The position numbers and the translations under genes are program-made. The notes beneath the pieces were generated by a model. It made no database searches, had not been told where the DNA came from, and was given only the letters and a program-made list of their open reading frames with translations. 64,000 nt of DNA from Mesaphorura yosii (lineage: Eukaryota; Arthropoda; Collembola; Poduromorpha; Tullbergiidae): positions 1 through 64,000 of the forward strand of contig WIXG01000238.1 in NCBI GenBank assembly GCA_009869945.1, in the 5' to 3' direction. Every line of letters begins with the position of its first letter. The first letter of the stretch is position 1. This document shows positions 25,601-44,100 of this stretch, piece after piece.

Positions 25601-28600
25601 CCTGACCCGACTCCCCTCCAGCCACAAAGTTGCACTTTTTCCCTTTACCTCACTACACACGTAAAATTTAATTCGTTTGCAAAACTCTTTCATTGTTGTA
25701 GTATTCTTCCTTAAAAATAATAATATTTTCACAAAACAAAGCGAGCCCCAACGAGATTATGATAATCCTCGCGAGTAGTACGCGAGATGTGGTGCATCAA
25801 GGCATGTACAACCACTTCTTGTTTTCTGTGTCCGCTCAGACTCTTCTTACGCTGCAATGCGTGCGCTCTTGAACTTGACCACTTTAATAGCGGCTGCGTT
25901 GGGTTTCTGCATTGTGAGCCGAAGGAATGAATGTATGATCTAAATTTCTACTTTTTAACGGAAACTACTACAAATCCACACACTCGTTAACAATGCAGAG
26001 TGTTACAACCATCGACAAGACAAACTCCGGTTCGTTGTCTCAATTTGCAGAAAAAGTTGCACTCGTTTGTTGAATAACGCAATCCCTTTCGCAACTTTGA
26101 AAAAATCAGCGATTTCTCCCAATCACTAAAATAGTAACCGACAGCGGTTTCTATTTCCACTTTCCAATTTGGACATGAGCCGGCTAGGGTCTAGATCATG
26201 AACTTGAAAGAAAAGTGCACTTCACGAGTGCAAGCCGTAATTAATCGCTCGATTTCAAAGTCTGGTCAATAATCTTTATTGAGTCACAGGGCGATCAAGT
26301 TGTGGTAGCCGCGCGCTTGTTTTCTCGAGTACACTTGCTGGGGCACATGAAGGGTTTGTTCAATCCATTTTTAATTGGAGTTCACCGTTTCCCTAGAATT
26401 TGTTGGATAAATCGTCAGAAGAGGTTTTTGAACGCCTTGCCTTTCGCCAAGACAGACGGGACCTACAAATTGAAGTCGGTGAAAGATTAATTGTATTGGG
26501 CTGAGCCTTTTCTTCACTGGCAGTGAGAAATGCAGTAGAGAAGAAAAAGTCTATTTGTTTACACCATCAATCTTCAGGTCAGAGTGCAGACGCATGATCT
26601 CGTAACCTTTGAGCTGGTTTTGCGGATGAGCGTTGCATATGGTACGAATTTATGAATGTGTGCCGAGCTGCTCGACGTGTCCTGTTGCAGGATATTGGCC
26701 GCGTATTAAAGTTCCTGCTTTACTGAATTCGGCTGAAAGCAGTTTAGGATCGAACAATGTGGAATTACCGTTGATCGGAGTCACATAAGTCGAAACAGGT
26801 CGAGGACTCAGTGAGGCGATCGTTGGTTCCATGTGTAGACGGAGTACCGCAAGATCTGAGGCCGACCGTGCATATATGAGATAAGACCTGTTTTGGGCAA
26901 GGTGCTGGCATTCGCGAGCAATGCCAACCACACGAGGTGCTGGGGTCAAGATCTTGAATATCATCCGTGCAAGTTTTTGTATCGGTGCAATATATTTCGC
27001 GAGACGGAAGTCAAGCGAGTTGGGGTTTATGTTCATTCATTTGATTATGGTGTTATTAATATTCGTGAGGACAGTGGTTTCTAACAAGGAGACTTTTCAC
27101 AACAACATTCTTCCCTGTAAAACTCGTTTCGAACAGTCTGATTTAGAAAAGTTTCGTTTTGGACAAGTTCATAAAGAATTCGTAAAAATTAAGTAGAGTG
27201 CAAAAAATAAGCAGAAGAGTCAGTCAGGATGCACACAACCACTTCACCACTGTTTACTTTGAGAAATCCAAAATCCGCTTGCAGACGCCTCAATTTTCAC
27301 CGCCACACGTTCAATCCTTCAGCACTTTTAATGTTCCCACTGCAGGATGCATAATTATTGAGGTTGAGACCTCCGATGCGGTTCATACCAGGGCCTCCTT
27401 TTAGCGTACGTTCATGGCAGTGCGGTGCGTGGAAGCGTGTAATTGTTTTACGCTTGCGAACCTTACATATTTAATTAAAATAGTTGTGATAATTGAATCG
27501 GATTACAGTTAATTATTCAGAAGTGAACAGTCTGACTGAATCAAATTATTCTTTAGAATTCGTTTGTAGCCAGCTTTGAAAGTGGCTCTAATGCTATCAA
27601 GTTAATACTTTTCTGATAGGAATCTTGCAAAGTTTTAGAATTTTGGGGAAATATAACTTTCTTAATATTTCAATGTGCATTGTGATGAATCAGAAAAGAC
27701 CTCAATCCATTCATCGCAGACAGCAATAAATAAATCCGAATCCGACTGCAGATAAGCTTGGAGTGTTCATGCCAATGTCTTCTCGCATTTGATGCAAGGG
27801 CTTACAGCTTTGTGAAGAGGTCGAGCATGAATTATGTAAATCATGACAGCGTAAGCGGGTTGATAAATCAGGTGCATGAGAATTATGATTGTGGTCAGCA
27901 GACAATGGAAATGTGCTTAAATGAAAATGTAGGTGAGTGTGGTGGGAAAAGTAGTCAAAGTAAATTAAAATATAATGCAAGTGAGAGCGGAAGGAAAAGT
28001 TGTCCTAGGAATGAATGAAGTTGATTGACTGCTCTTCTTTTACTCTTCGCAGGTGGACGCCAAGTTCACAGCGTGCTTTATGATCATTGACTGAATAAAT
28101 AAATTGATGATGAAGCTAGCGTAGCATTAATGAAGCGCGCAGACCTTTAGTCTAGATTAACAACATCGATAATTGTTATAATTACTTTCATCTTTCATAT
28201 CGTGTCTCGTTCAGGCGTTCTTTCTTCTTTCATTATCTTTAGTAAGCTTACATGCACTTGCTCATCATAAAGTAAATCCCATCCCATCCTTAATTGATTA
28301 AGAAATTTCGGGATTGTAAGGTTAAGTAGGAAATCTGGAGCCAAGCCAATCGGTCAGTGACCGGTTTGAGTTTCCACAAGTGTGAGAATTAAAATACTCT
28401 TGTTCTCTACAAGTACGGTCTGATGTCAAAAGCGGAAGGAAGTGCATACGCATACATGTGCGTGGCAATGTCAGACAGTAGCGCATTGCTGCACTTCGTT
28501 TTGAGGCGAATGAAGTAAAGAAGCCGTGTTGTGGCCTTGTTCTTCTTTCTGTCTCCCTTTCCTCTTGTTTTTATTTGAGGATAATTTAGGGCATGAGGAC

Positions 28601-31600
28601 ATGAAGACAATTTGACATACACGAGTATGAATGAGAGGATCGTTCATGTGGTTACTGCACAACTGCTAAATGAAAATGAAGAGAAAAACCACAATATGTA
28701 AATAAGGAGAATTTGGTGTCTGTACACCTGCACAGTGAATAATTTACGCACTCGCACCCCATTAAAAACTAATCTTGCTTGATATAAAACATTAATCTAA
28801 ATTACCATGAGACGCTTGTTAAGTCTCGCACTTGTCCGTAACGCATGCTTAGAAATTTGTGAGACTCGGATCACCGACTCCTAAATTTCCCTTTGAAATC
28901 TCATTTGCAATTAAAATCTGCATAAACTATGAACCTAATTTATGTGGACAAGCAGAAAGCAGAAATCGTATTGCAAATACTTTGCCTGTCTCGTCATGAA
29001 ATTGTAATATGTGATAAAGTGCATAGAAGAAAATTGTCATTACGCATAGGCACTTCATGTCGCCAGTAAGTACGAGATCATCAGTCTTCAGAGGGAGTCT
29101 TGCGCTCGGGAAAATCTTACGAAATCTCAGCTCAGTGAATCCTCACTTTTCATCTCAGTTTCCTTCCTGTAGCTCTGCTGACGCTGTGCTACGCCAAAAG
29201 CGTAACGCTCGATTTCATTGCACACCTTCAGACGTCGCAGTCACATCACGGTTTGATATTTATGGTTTAAGCACGGTGGATGCCACCGTGCTTAAGCCAT
29301 ATTCATCAGTATCCGAGCCGCGATTTTGAACTCGAGGCTGATGCATGGCGTAATTTCCAACACGGTCTTATGAATGACGTCGAAAACATTTCGCGCGTCT
29401 GAGAATGAAGACAAAAATTTGCATTATTAATATTTAAACTGAAGACAACCAGGGTGACTAATATTTTACTTGAAGTAAATAAAACCCTCGCTTGAAAAAT
29501 GTAGAAGGCACCCAAAATAGCAGAAAGACTCTCAGCGTGTCACTTCAAGAGTCCTTTCAGTGCGGGATTGGCACTTCATGACGTGGTCCTGGTGAAAGTG
29601 TTATTTTTCCCTCAGCCACCTAAAAACTTCCGAGTGACTGTTTTGCGGGTGTTGACAAAAAGGTTTTTGCACATTAGTCAGTATATAAAATCCGCAATAA
29701 CACCTTGGCGCAAGCTAATTCAACTAATCATCAGCATCAGAAGCGTTGACTGGCAAAAAACTATTCCACGTGACATAGTTTGTGCAGAAGTTCCGAAGAA
29801 GGCAACCAAAACGGTCCAAATTCCACGCAGAGCAAGCAAACAGCGTCTGTTGCAATAAATTCGTGAAATTAGTCCAAGCGAAACTGAAACAGTGGCAACA
29901 GTGACATTAATTTAAAGTTTTTGTCGGAAGGGACTGGCACTATTCTCTCTTTTCGAGATAACTTGGTTTTCACGAGAAAAATTCACTTACTTTTCACTCT
30001 TCATCATCATTACGACGAGAGAATCGGTACCAACTCACTGGGTCAGCAAATTAGTTCAAGAGTACCGTTCTCATTTTCTGATGCATGAATTCTGCCATTT
30101 TTTACTCTGACTGATTATGAAAAAATAATAAAACAATAAAGAGCTGGGAGGAAGCAAGGAGACCCAAGATAATTCAGCAAGTGTGCTCTGGCAGGGTTAC
30201 GAGATGGGAAGCCGGCACAGCAGTAACCTGATTATCATTTGTAATTTGCACATTGCTGGTCTACATAGCAGCGTAAGCGCCAGGCTGTTACAGAGGGTGC
30301 GTGCGAACGCCAATGCATTGTCATTGTTTCAGCTCTCGTGGGCATAAGCAGGTTCCTGCAATTACACGATGAGCAGTGCAGATTGCAATGGTCAGCGAGA
30401 ACTGCGTAATTCACATGAAGTAATAAATAATAACTCCAACTAACGGCTTCATTCATGAACGAAGAAATTAGAACTAGGCTACTACTTTTGCTTCTCTCAG
30501 AACATAATTATCAATTCATCTTGCTATGCATCAAGATATTATCCCAGTGCTGCTGAAAACTTCATCTCCCCGAACGAATGATTTATACTGCAATCCCACG
30601 CAAGAATGTTCCTCGTATGAGTAGCTTCGGTTCACTCTTCCCATTCTTTCTTCGTAAATATGATAATGCAAATGTAACTAATATTTAAGACTAGAAAAAG
30701 AAGCTAACGGAACGAGAGTCTTTTGCTGCTGCAAAGGTCAGGCGTAAGTTTCAGAAGTTACTCACATGAGACGTGTAGTGACGTGTGATTGTGATTAGTG
30801 TGACACAGACCCTAACCAAAATTTTGAAACATATCTCGAGCCTAGCTTAGTGCAGTTTCATGCAACTATACTTGAGCGACAGAGGCCATGAAGGTAGTTG
30901 TATATTTTGTGCGGATAAATACTAATTAAGAACTACTGAATTATTTTTTAGTTTCCTACCAATTTTTGATACAAATCATAATTCTGAGAGAGTAATTTAT
31001 TTGCGTAATGTCTCTACTTTTTAACCGAATCGATAGACTTCCATAGCTGATGAGTACATGAAGGGTAGAAGGACTGCACAAATGAAAATTTCGACTTCTG
31101 TTCGCCTCCAACTCGTAATAACAATCAAGATGACAAGAAATATTTGACGGAAGTCCAATCAGAAGTCTCTGATTGCATCGGCAGAGTTTGGCCGTTTTGA
31201 TGGTAAATACAAGAAAATCAGGATCGTCGCTAATTGGAGGCAACAAGCTTGGTCTCGCGATGTCCTTAATTAATTGCTGCAAGCCGTCTATTAAAAAATG
31301 ATTCATCATGAGTGCGCGTGGCAAGTGTTGTGCTTGTTACTGTGTGTTGTGGCGCGTATATCCTTTAATTGCCTGGGTAGAAACTCATGTGAAGGAGCTT
31401 CAACAGGCTGAAACACAACAAATTTGTTCTTGATACACGGTAAAGTGTGTCGGCGTCAGATCCGTGTACAGCATTCATGTTTAGTGAATCTTCAAGATGT
31501 AGTCAGCAAAAGGAATCTTGTGAGCATGCGAGGCTCGCAGTATAGAATGTCCAAAATACGTAAAATACAGATTGAATTTCTCAAGTCAAATTACGAAACG

Positions 31601-33426
31601 TTTGTATGACACATTAAATTATGATTTTCGCACGCATGAAGCAAATATTTGAGCCGAAAGAATGTCGAATCCATTGCCCGAAAGTCCTGTCTTTTCATTC
31701 TTGCCAAGACAAGGTCATTTCCTCAAAGTGATAAATCAGACACCGTTTGATTGCGCTGCGTTGTATGTATGCGATTAAATTCCGACTGGGTGAAGGCGTA
31801 CTTGAAAGAAACTGACTGGTTTTTTATTGTTATCGGACTTGACCTTTCGGTACTGCGCAGAATCCCACCAAATCTTAATAAAATCATCGCTTATTGATAC
31901 CCGTCCCCCGTGAACGCTGAAGATGTCCGAGTTGAATTCTGATCTTACAGTTATTTCGTCAGCAGCTTCTCTCCATTTTCAGAGTCGTTTTTGACATTGG
32001 TCCAAAAACTGGGTGTTACGTGTGTTTCGTGCTTCCACCGTATTATTAAGGCGAAATTCACGTAAGAATTACCTCAGCAGCAAACATGCGCTCAACAAGT
32101 TGAAATAATCAAAATTCAAGTTCCGTCTGCGAGAAATCTGAGAAGCAAAATGCGCTGCATTAAAATCAAGCCGGCTTGAACAGTACAGTCTTTGCCAGAC
32201 CACTTGAACTGAAGCATTTATATCATCGGCTGAGCTCTCATTTCTGACCGAATTTGATTCAGAATCGAAAAGACTACATTTGCCTCTTGTAAGGTTAAGG
32301 GTTAGCTGTCTTAATTGGCTTGTAATTGAACTTTGGTGACAAGCACGAGTCCGCAAGTTGAAGGTTACGGGCAGAGGTGTCATTATTCATAATATTAAGT
32401 TCTTACTCACTTACTTAGTTCCGCATACTTTAATCTCTTCTTACCTCAAACAAAATATTTACCGGTTCAGTTCAAGCTCACGACTCTCCTTAAACTCGTT
32501 TCCAAAATGCGATTCTTGATGCTTCGCATCCTTCGAGATTTGGCTTGGCTGGCAGTTTTGCCACGTCCCAATAAGTGTAATATGGTTCAGCGTAATCATA
32601 GCTTATCAACAGACCCATTTGGTATGTTTTCAAATTGCTAACCTTATTACTCATCACCCAGACGAACAACGATCATAATAAGATCGTTCAAGTTACACGA
32701 ACCTTGGCATTTTACCGTATAAGATTCACCCCGCAAGAACATGGCTGACTTGCTATTTGGTTTTTAGCACTGAACGCACTCTATTTTTGTTTCTTAACTA
32801 GACACAGCAGCGACAATCATTGACGCAGTTTCGTCAAGTAAGCCCGCTGTGGGATGAGATTCGTGAGATGAAGAGGGACGTTCTCGCAAATTGTATTCGT
32901 TCATGCGGCATATCGGGTGTAAAAATAGACACTGAACTGCCAGCCCTTTTTGCATTAATGCATGCAATGTCTTCGCAACAGTCCTCAAACTGCAACACAA
33001 GAAGTGAAGAAGGAACGCTGAGAAGTAGGAGGTTCATCGAAATATCACAGACAATAATAGCTCAAGAATTATCGCACAAACATTGCGACAACACGAATTC
33101 ATCTTGAATTCGATATTCGTTGCGTGAATGGGCTTTATCGGTTGAATGAACGTTTGGATTGTCGAACCAACTGAAAAGAGCAGTTTCGTCAAAATCAAGC
33201 GAAGGAGGGAAACAGGTGATGAACTTCTAATTTGCGATTAGATAACAGGCACGGACTGCAAGAATGCACTAAATAGAATCCATGCGATGATGACTAGGGG
33301 TGTTGCGAGATTTTCTGTATCATCACGCCCCGCGAGCACACTTGAGCCACAAAAGCAGGTTCATGCGCTCAACGAAGTCGATTCAATTGAGAAAACAACA
33401 ATTCAAATAGCTTTCTGGTATCACTT
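25601..33426. other. Gene-poor spacer, no gene supported
   Basis: About 7.8 kb without a convincing gene. The longest open frames (128 codons at 26650-27036 minus, 122 codons at 30956-31324 minus) show no domain, signal peptide or splice partners. The one structured element is the hairpin at 29261-29301. Confidence 0.5.
29261..29301. repeat. 19-bp-stem hairpin with 3-nt loop
   Basis: Left arm tatggtttaagcacggtgg (29261-29279), loop atg, right arm 29283-29301. The 19-bp stem has a single T:G non-Watson-Crick position. After three unpaired positions per side another 3 bp pair (29255-29257 with 29305-29307). It lies in a spacer far from any gene. It could be a foldback fragment of a mobile element, a small-RNA precursor or chance; the loop is shorter than in normal animal pre-miRNAs. 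Confidence 0.75.
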
Positions 33427-33432
33427 TTTATT
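33427..33432 (-). other. Poly(A) signal of COPA
   Basis: AATAAA on the minus strand, 110 nt after the alpha-COP stop codon. Confidence 0.55.
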
Positions 33433-33542
33433 CATTTAATTGTGGTTATTCACCACTCGAAAACAATAAAGTTACTGAAATTCGTACAAATAAATACGCA
33501 AATGTAGTAGTTCAAGTATTTGATTTTCAAGGTGTGTAATAC

Positions 33543-39407
<5,865 letters not shown>

Positions 39408-40526
39408 ATGCCGATCATTTTGGGTAAATGTCCAATTCTATTTCCTCATATCTCCAACCAGACCTACTGCTGTGCTCGAGAGCAGGTAAAATACCTCCTG
39501 ATCAGTGTGTTTTCTTCATGTTGGTCAATGTAAAACATAAAATTGCAGTTTGTTAGAAAATTTGTGATGTTCCAGGTCACTCCTGAAGAGCTTCATTTGT
39601 ACTGCAATCCTTATGCTCAGCTGTTTTCTGTTCCAACCACATCATTTGCGATGAAGAGATGTGTTGATCCGTGCGTTGCAAAGGTAAGAGGCCAATATTG
39701 GCATTATTTTTTGCTCTTCCACAGTTGAATCGTCAATTAAATTGAAAAATATTTTTTTAGGATTCGTTGGATCGGGCTCTATCAGCTTGTTATGATCATC
39801 ATCGCCAATGGTGAGTTCCTATTTTCAATGCCTGCCTCTATTACTCGATTGTCTTTTTATTAATTCGTTCTGTAAATTTTTCCAGGATGGCTCCACCAGC
39901 AGCAACAAAAATTGTAAGAAAACAATTTGTTTCCCTGTTCGCTGTTCTATCTACATTATTATTTCTTTTTCCTTACAGCAATGCCCTACTTATGCTTTAT
40001 TTCCGTGGGGAAGGTAAGCTGTTAAAAACTTCAAGCACTGAGGATTTTCCAAACTTTATTGATGTTCTCTTCTCAAATTATAGATGCCAACAGCGTTTGT
40101 GGAAATTGCAATGCCTTCCTCATGCTTGCTGCGAATCTTGTAAGTTCTTTCTCCCTGACCAATAGCTTAGAAAAGTTAACATTGCTTAACATAATGGCTG
40201 ACTCTTCCATTTTCAGTTGACAGTAATCAAGCTCAACTGGCTGTTAATCATGAGGTATGAACAGAATGGATATAGAATAACTCTTGAAAGCTCAAAATTA
40301 AAACGACAGGGACATTTACTCATTAACAATTTTTGTTATCCAGACTTATTGTGATCACAGCTGCCATATGCGCTGCAGTGTTTCTGGGCCACATGTTTCG
40401 AACAGTGGTAAGCCTCAGTTATATCTGCCTTGCCAATTAGGGATATATTTTCAATGATCTTCTCACTCTGTATTTGCAGCTCGAGGATTTGGTCGTAGCA
40501 CAGATGGGCTTTTCTACAACTCCTAA
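39408..40526 (+). CDS. Cys-rich protein with microexons, function unknown
   Basis: Nine exons join in one frame: 39408-39485, 39576-39683 (or from 39549, +9 aa), 39761-39810, 39886-39913, 39979-40013, 40084-40139, 40217-40254, 40344-40407 and 40480-40526 (TAA), giving 167 aa. Fifteen cysteines are spread throughout, for example SNQTYCCAREQ, TPEELHLYCNPYAQLF, KRCVDPC, LQCLPHACCESF and YCDHSCHMRC. This suggests a disulfide-rich extracellular domain, yet this ATG gives no signal peptide, so an upstream exon may be missing. Several exons are microexons of 28-50 nt. The +1 frame is also open from late exon 2 to the end and is very hydrophobic (see findings). I do not recognise the family; a Frizzled-CRD-like or NALF/FAM155-like fold is worth testing but is only a guess. 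An AATAAA follows at 40529-40534. Confidence 0.7.
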
Positions 40527-40528
40527 AT

Positions 40529-40534
40529 AATAAA
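40529..40534 (+). other. Poly(A) signal of the Cys-rich gene
   Basis: AATAAA lies 3 nt after the stop codon, implying a very short 3'UTR. Confidence 0.5.
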
Positions 40535-41180
40535 CAAGCCTACGATTATGCAGCTGGACTCTAGAATTGACTGGTTTGTTTGAAGTGGACACATAAACAA
40601 AGCACAAAATTTGAATGATGTGGATGCACACGAAGTACTATTATAAGGAGAATTGTACAAAATTATCATGCATTTCTAAAATTTAAACGCAAACTTGTTT
40701 AAACAGGGATGAAATTGGTTTAAGACAATACAGCTTTTCCAATTCTTCAGTTGAATTTTGAATGCATTCATGAAATTACATGACAGAAAACGACCCAAAC
40801 GCATATTCGCATCAATTATAGTTTCGTGCTTACACATCTCTTTTAGCTGAGAATAAAATTGGAACGCTGCCCAAGTCTTTGCGAAATGTTTGACTATCTG
40901 GATAGTAAGAACATGACATCAACTTCAAAACAAGGATAGACTGCTGGAAAAGAGGGCTGACTTTCGTAATTTTCGTGCACAGCAGCTGCGTTGGAGATTC
41001 GAGTTTTAGTCTTTTAGTTTAACGAATGTGAATTACAAGTTGTTGTTTTACTTAATGACACCGTTTACTTTTAAATTCGCAATGTCTAATTTTATCCATA
41101 GTTGTCGTTAATCCAGAAGATGAGCTACTGACAGGAACTTGTTTAGTGGCCGGACATTAGAGGTTTTAATCTACGATAAA
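40535..41180. other. Spacer upstream of YTHDC1
   Basis: About 650 bp with no coding signal. It must contain the YTHDC1 promoter and 5'UTR. I saw no TATA box. Confidence 0.5.
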
Positions 41181-44100
41181 ATGGACTCACAAGATAGTGG
41201 CGTAGGTGCGGGCTTAGACACCGATGATATTTCAGATGATGGTAAGTTGCGGCATGACTACGACGTACTCACTTTTGTCAATTAACTCATGTAGTCAGCA
41301 GCAGAACTTCTAAATGAATCTCAATACTCACTTTATTTGCAAGAGCTAAAAATGGTCGCTTGCTCTTTGTGTAGCAAATTCTGATTTGACACGATAGAAG
41401 CATGAACGCGTAGGAACATGACAGGTGCTGTGTGTGAGAGTATTTATGATAGGGATCTCATCAACTTATCTTGAATTGGTCATGGCAAAAGATCAAGCGC
41501 AGGTAGGACTTTGCTCTAGACTTCTAGACAAGAAGTTGGAATAATGTCAATGCGTCAGTGATTTAGAAAGAACGTTCGACATCTGAAGGTTTTTTGTTAT
41601 AAAGGTTTTGTCGGTGATTGTTCCAAATCTGAATCATTTTTCCATTCTGTCAAGATTTCCACCTTTATCGTTCGCCAGTCTCGAAAGCTCCAGTTGACTC
41701 AGTTACTTGGCACCTGTTTTTTTGCTGGTCAAATCATTTTCATAAAACTCAATGACAACCCCTCGCATGTCTTTTATGTGACATCTCGATTTTCTAAGAC
41801 GGCGAATTTTGCCAGTCAATTGTTGAAAAATAACATTTAGGGATAAACACACATGGCCTTGTGGTGAGTTGTCTGCCTATTAAAGCACCTTACTTTGACT
41901 AACATATTAAAGTTTGATGGTCGTTGCTCCTTGTCCAACATCTCCACAACTGCAAGCCTACCGACAATACATGTGCTTAATCAGGTAGTATCAAAATCAA
42001 AAATGTACTACTGACTGAATTAAGGTTCGCCGAAAACTATGTGCATGAAAAATACGCGGACAAAGAAATAACTCAAGTTGTCAATATTTGTTTTGATTTA
42101 CATATGCATAGAAAGATTGTTGAAGCTTCTCCTTCTGTTACCGAATCTTGTGCGCCATGCAATCAAAATAGTATTCTACCAAAATCTCCATCGGAAAATA
42201 AGAAATTTTAAAGTTAGATTAGATTTGAAGATTCCATAGATCAGTTGACTCCGTAGTTTTTCAAGCAGGTGAGCATTGTCCATAGAGACTTACGATGTAC
42301 AATTGAAAGAGTATTTCCTTACATAGACGCGATAAGCCACAAAAAAAAATTACGGCCTCCCATCACGACACATTGTGTTTAAATTCAAAATAAAGTAGAC
42401 TATCAGATAAGATAAGGGTAATTTGCCTGGTCAGTACGTCCATAAATTGCAGCTTATGTCCCAATCGATACATAATTTACATGAGTTCACCTTAACTTTC
42501 AGAGTTGGATATTAGCTTGGAAGCAGTCACAGACGAAGAACTTGCTGAAGATTTTAACATTGCCGAAGAGTTAGCGCGTAAGTATCCAAATTACACATTA
42601 GAACCCTACTACCTATCTCGTCAGTCACATTTCATTTCATTATTCAACTGTAGGCATCGAGTTCCATGACGGAGCTGCACTAAAGGTGATGTACTTATTA
42701 TATGCAACCGTGTCACCGACAAGCTTGTACTTTCCGAATTGGCTACACTATTGTTTTTTTTTGCTTCAATAAATATAGTATTCTTTTTATCTTGCAGCCC
42801 AGTACTTCAGATCAGGTCAATACAAACCCAGAACTTAGTACCTCAAAAGGGATTCTCGGACTCACATCAAGTAAAGAGAATGAAAATAGGAAGGACTGTA
42901 ATTTGTTAGCTGGAAAAAGTTAACTAACTTTGTGCATGTGTTGTTATTGCAGGTGGAAAGTGTCAATCCGGGTGTGATTTTCCGGATTCAACTTCGACTC
43001 CTGTGCAAGTAGGCATGCTAGAGGACGATTCAGGTATATTTGCATCAAACAAGTTGTACTTTTGAAGCAATTCTTCAACCACTTATTCTCACCGCAGAAA
43101 TGAGTAAGCAAGCTGGTAATGGAAATCATGATAATCCAAGTGACGTGAGTTCATCAGAAGATGAAACGCAAGACTTGCATAATTCTATCTCATCGCCTGG
43201 AAGCTTTGACAGTGACAGCGGTTAGGACTAAACTATCTATTCATGTGTAAATATGCTTGGGCGTCAATATATTAATTTTCATAAAACTCAATGTGCAGAT
43301 AAAGAAACTACTTCAAAACCCACCACAGAAGTGAAGTCTCCAATAAAAGCTCCAGGTACCTTTGGCACATTTTTATGAAGGATTGAATCGGGATTAAGTC
43401 ATAATCACTTCTTCCTACTTTATTTAGGAGAAACCAATAGTAACAATTCTTCTCCAAAGGGTAACAAGAATATATTCCATTTTTAAATTCATTGTGAGAT
43501 GCTCAACGTTTCTAATCCTCCATTGTATTGGCAGACGTAACTAACTATATGAATCAGATTCTGAGGGAAACCCGTTACTTCTTAATGAAAAGCAATAACG
43601 AAGACAATGTGGAATTGTCGAAATCGAGAAGTGTGTGGTCAACACCTCCAGCGAATGAAGCCAAAATAAATCAGGCGGTGAAGGAAACAAGAAACGTAAT
43701 TCTAATATTCTCGGTGAAGGAAAGTGGACAATTTTCCGGGTTTGCTAGAGTTGTTGGCACTTCAAGCAAAGATGGTGAACAAATACCCTGGGTTCTTCCC
43801 CCTGGACTTTCCAATAGGACACTTGGATCAACATTTAATCTCGACTGGATCTCAAAGTATGATGCTTAATGAAGTAACTAAATTATTGCTCATTGGCTAG
43901 TACGGCTAATTGCCCCAATCTAGAGCCATTGTATACATAACACCATGCACTTTGTTTTAGAAATGCGTTGTCGTTCACCAAGACGCAACATTTGTTCAAT
44001 CCATGGAATGAGGGGAAGCCTGTCAAAATTGGCAGAGATGGCCAGGTATGATCGCACTGCTAAAGCTCTTATGTCCTAACTTATGTCAACAGAGTTTAAT

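Noticed and set aside
26650-27036. 128-codon minus-strand open frame in the spacer
   Set aside because: No domain, no signal peptide and no splice partners. Probably chance.
27560-27590. gccagctttga, matching part of the miR-2 family sequence
   Set aside because: The seed portion is missing and there is no hairpin around it.
30235-30456. Short minus-strand frame with Cys residues and a hydrophobic start, resembling a secreted peptide
   Set aside because: The hydrophobic start is weak and interrupted, there is no promoter or intron evidence, and such frames are expected by chance.
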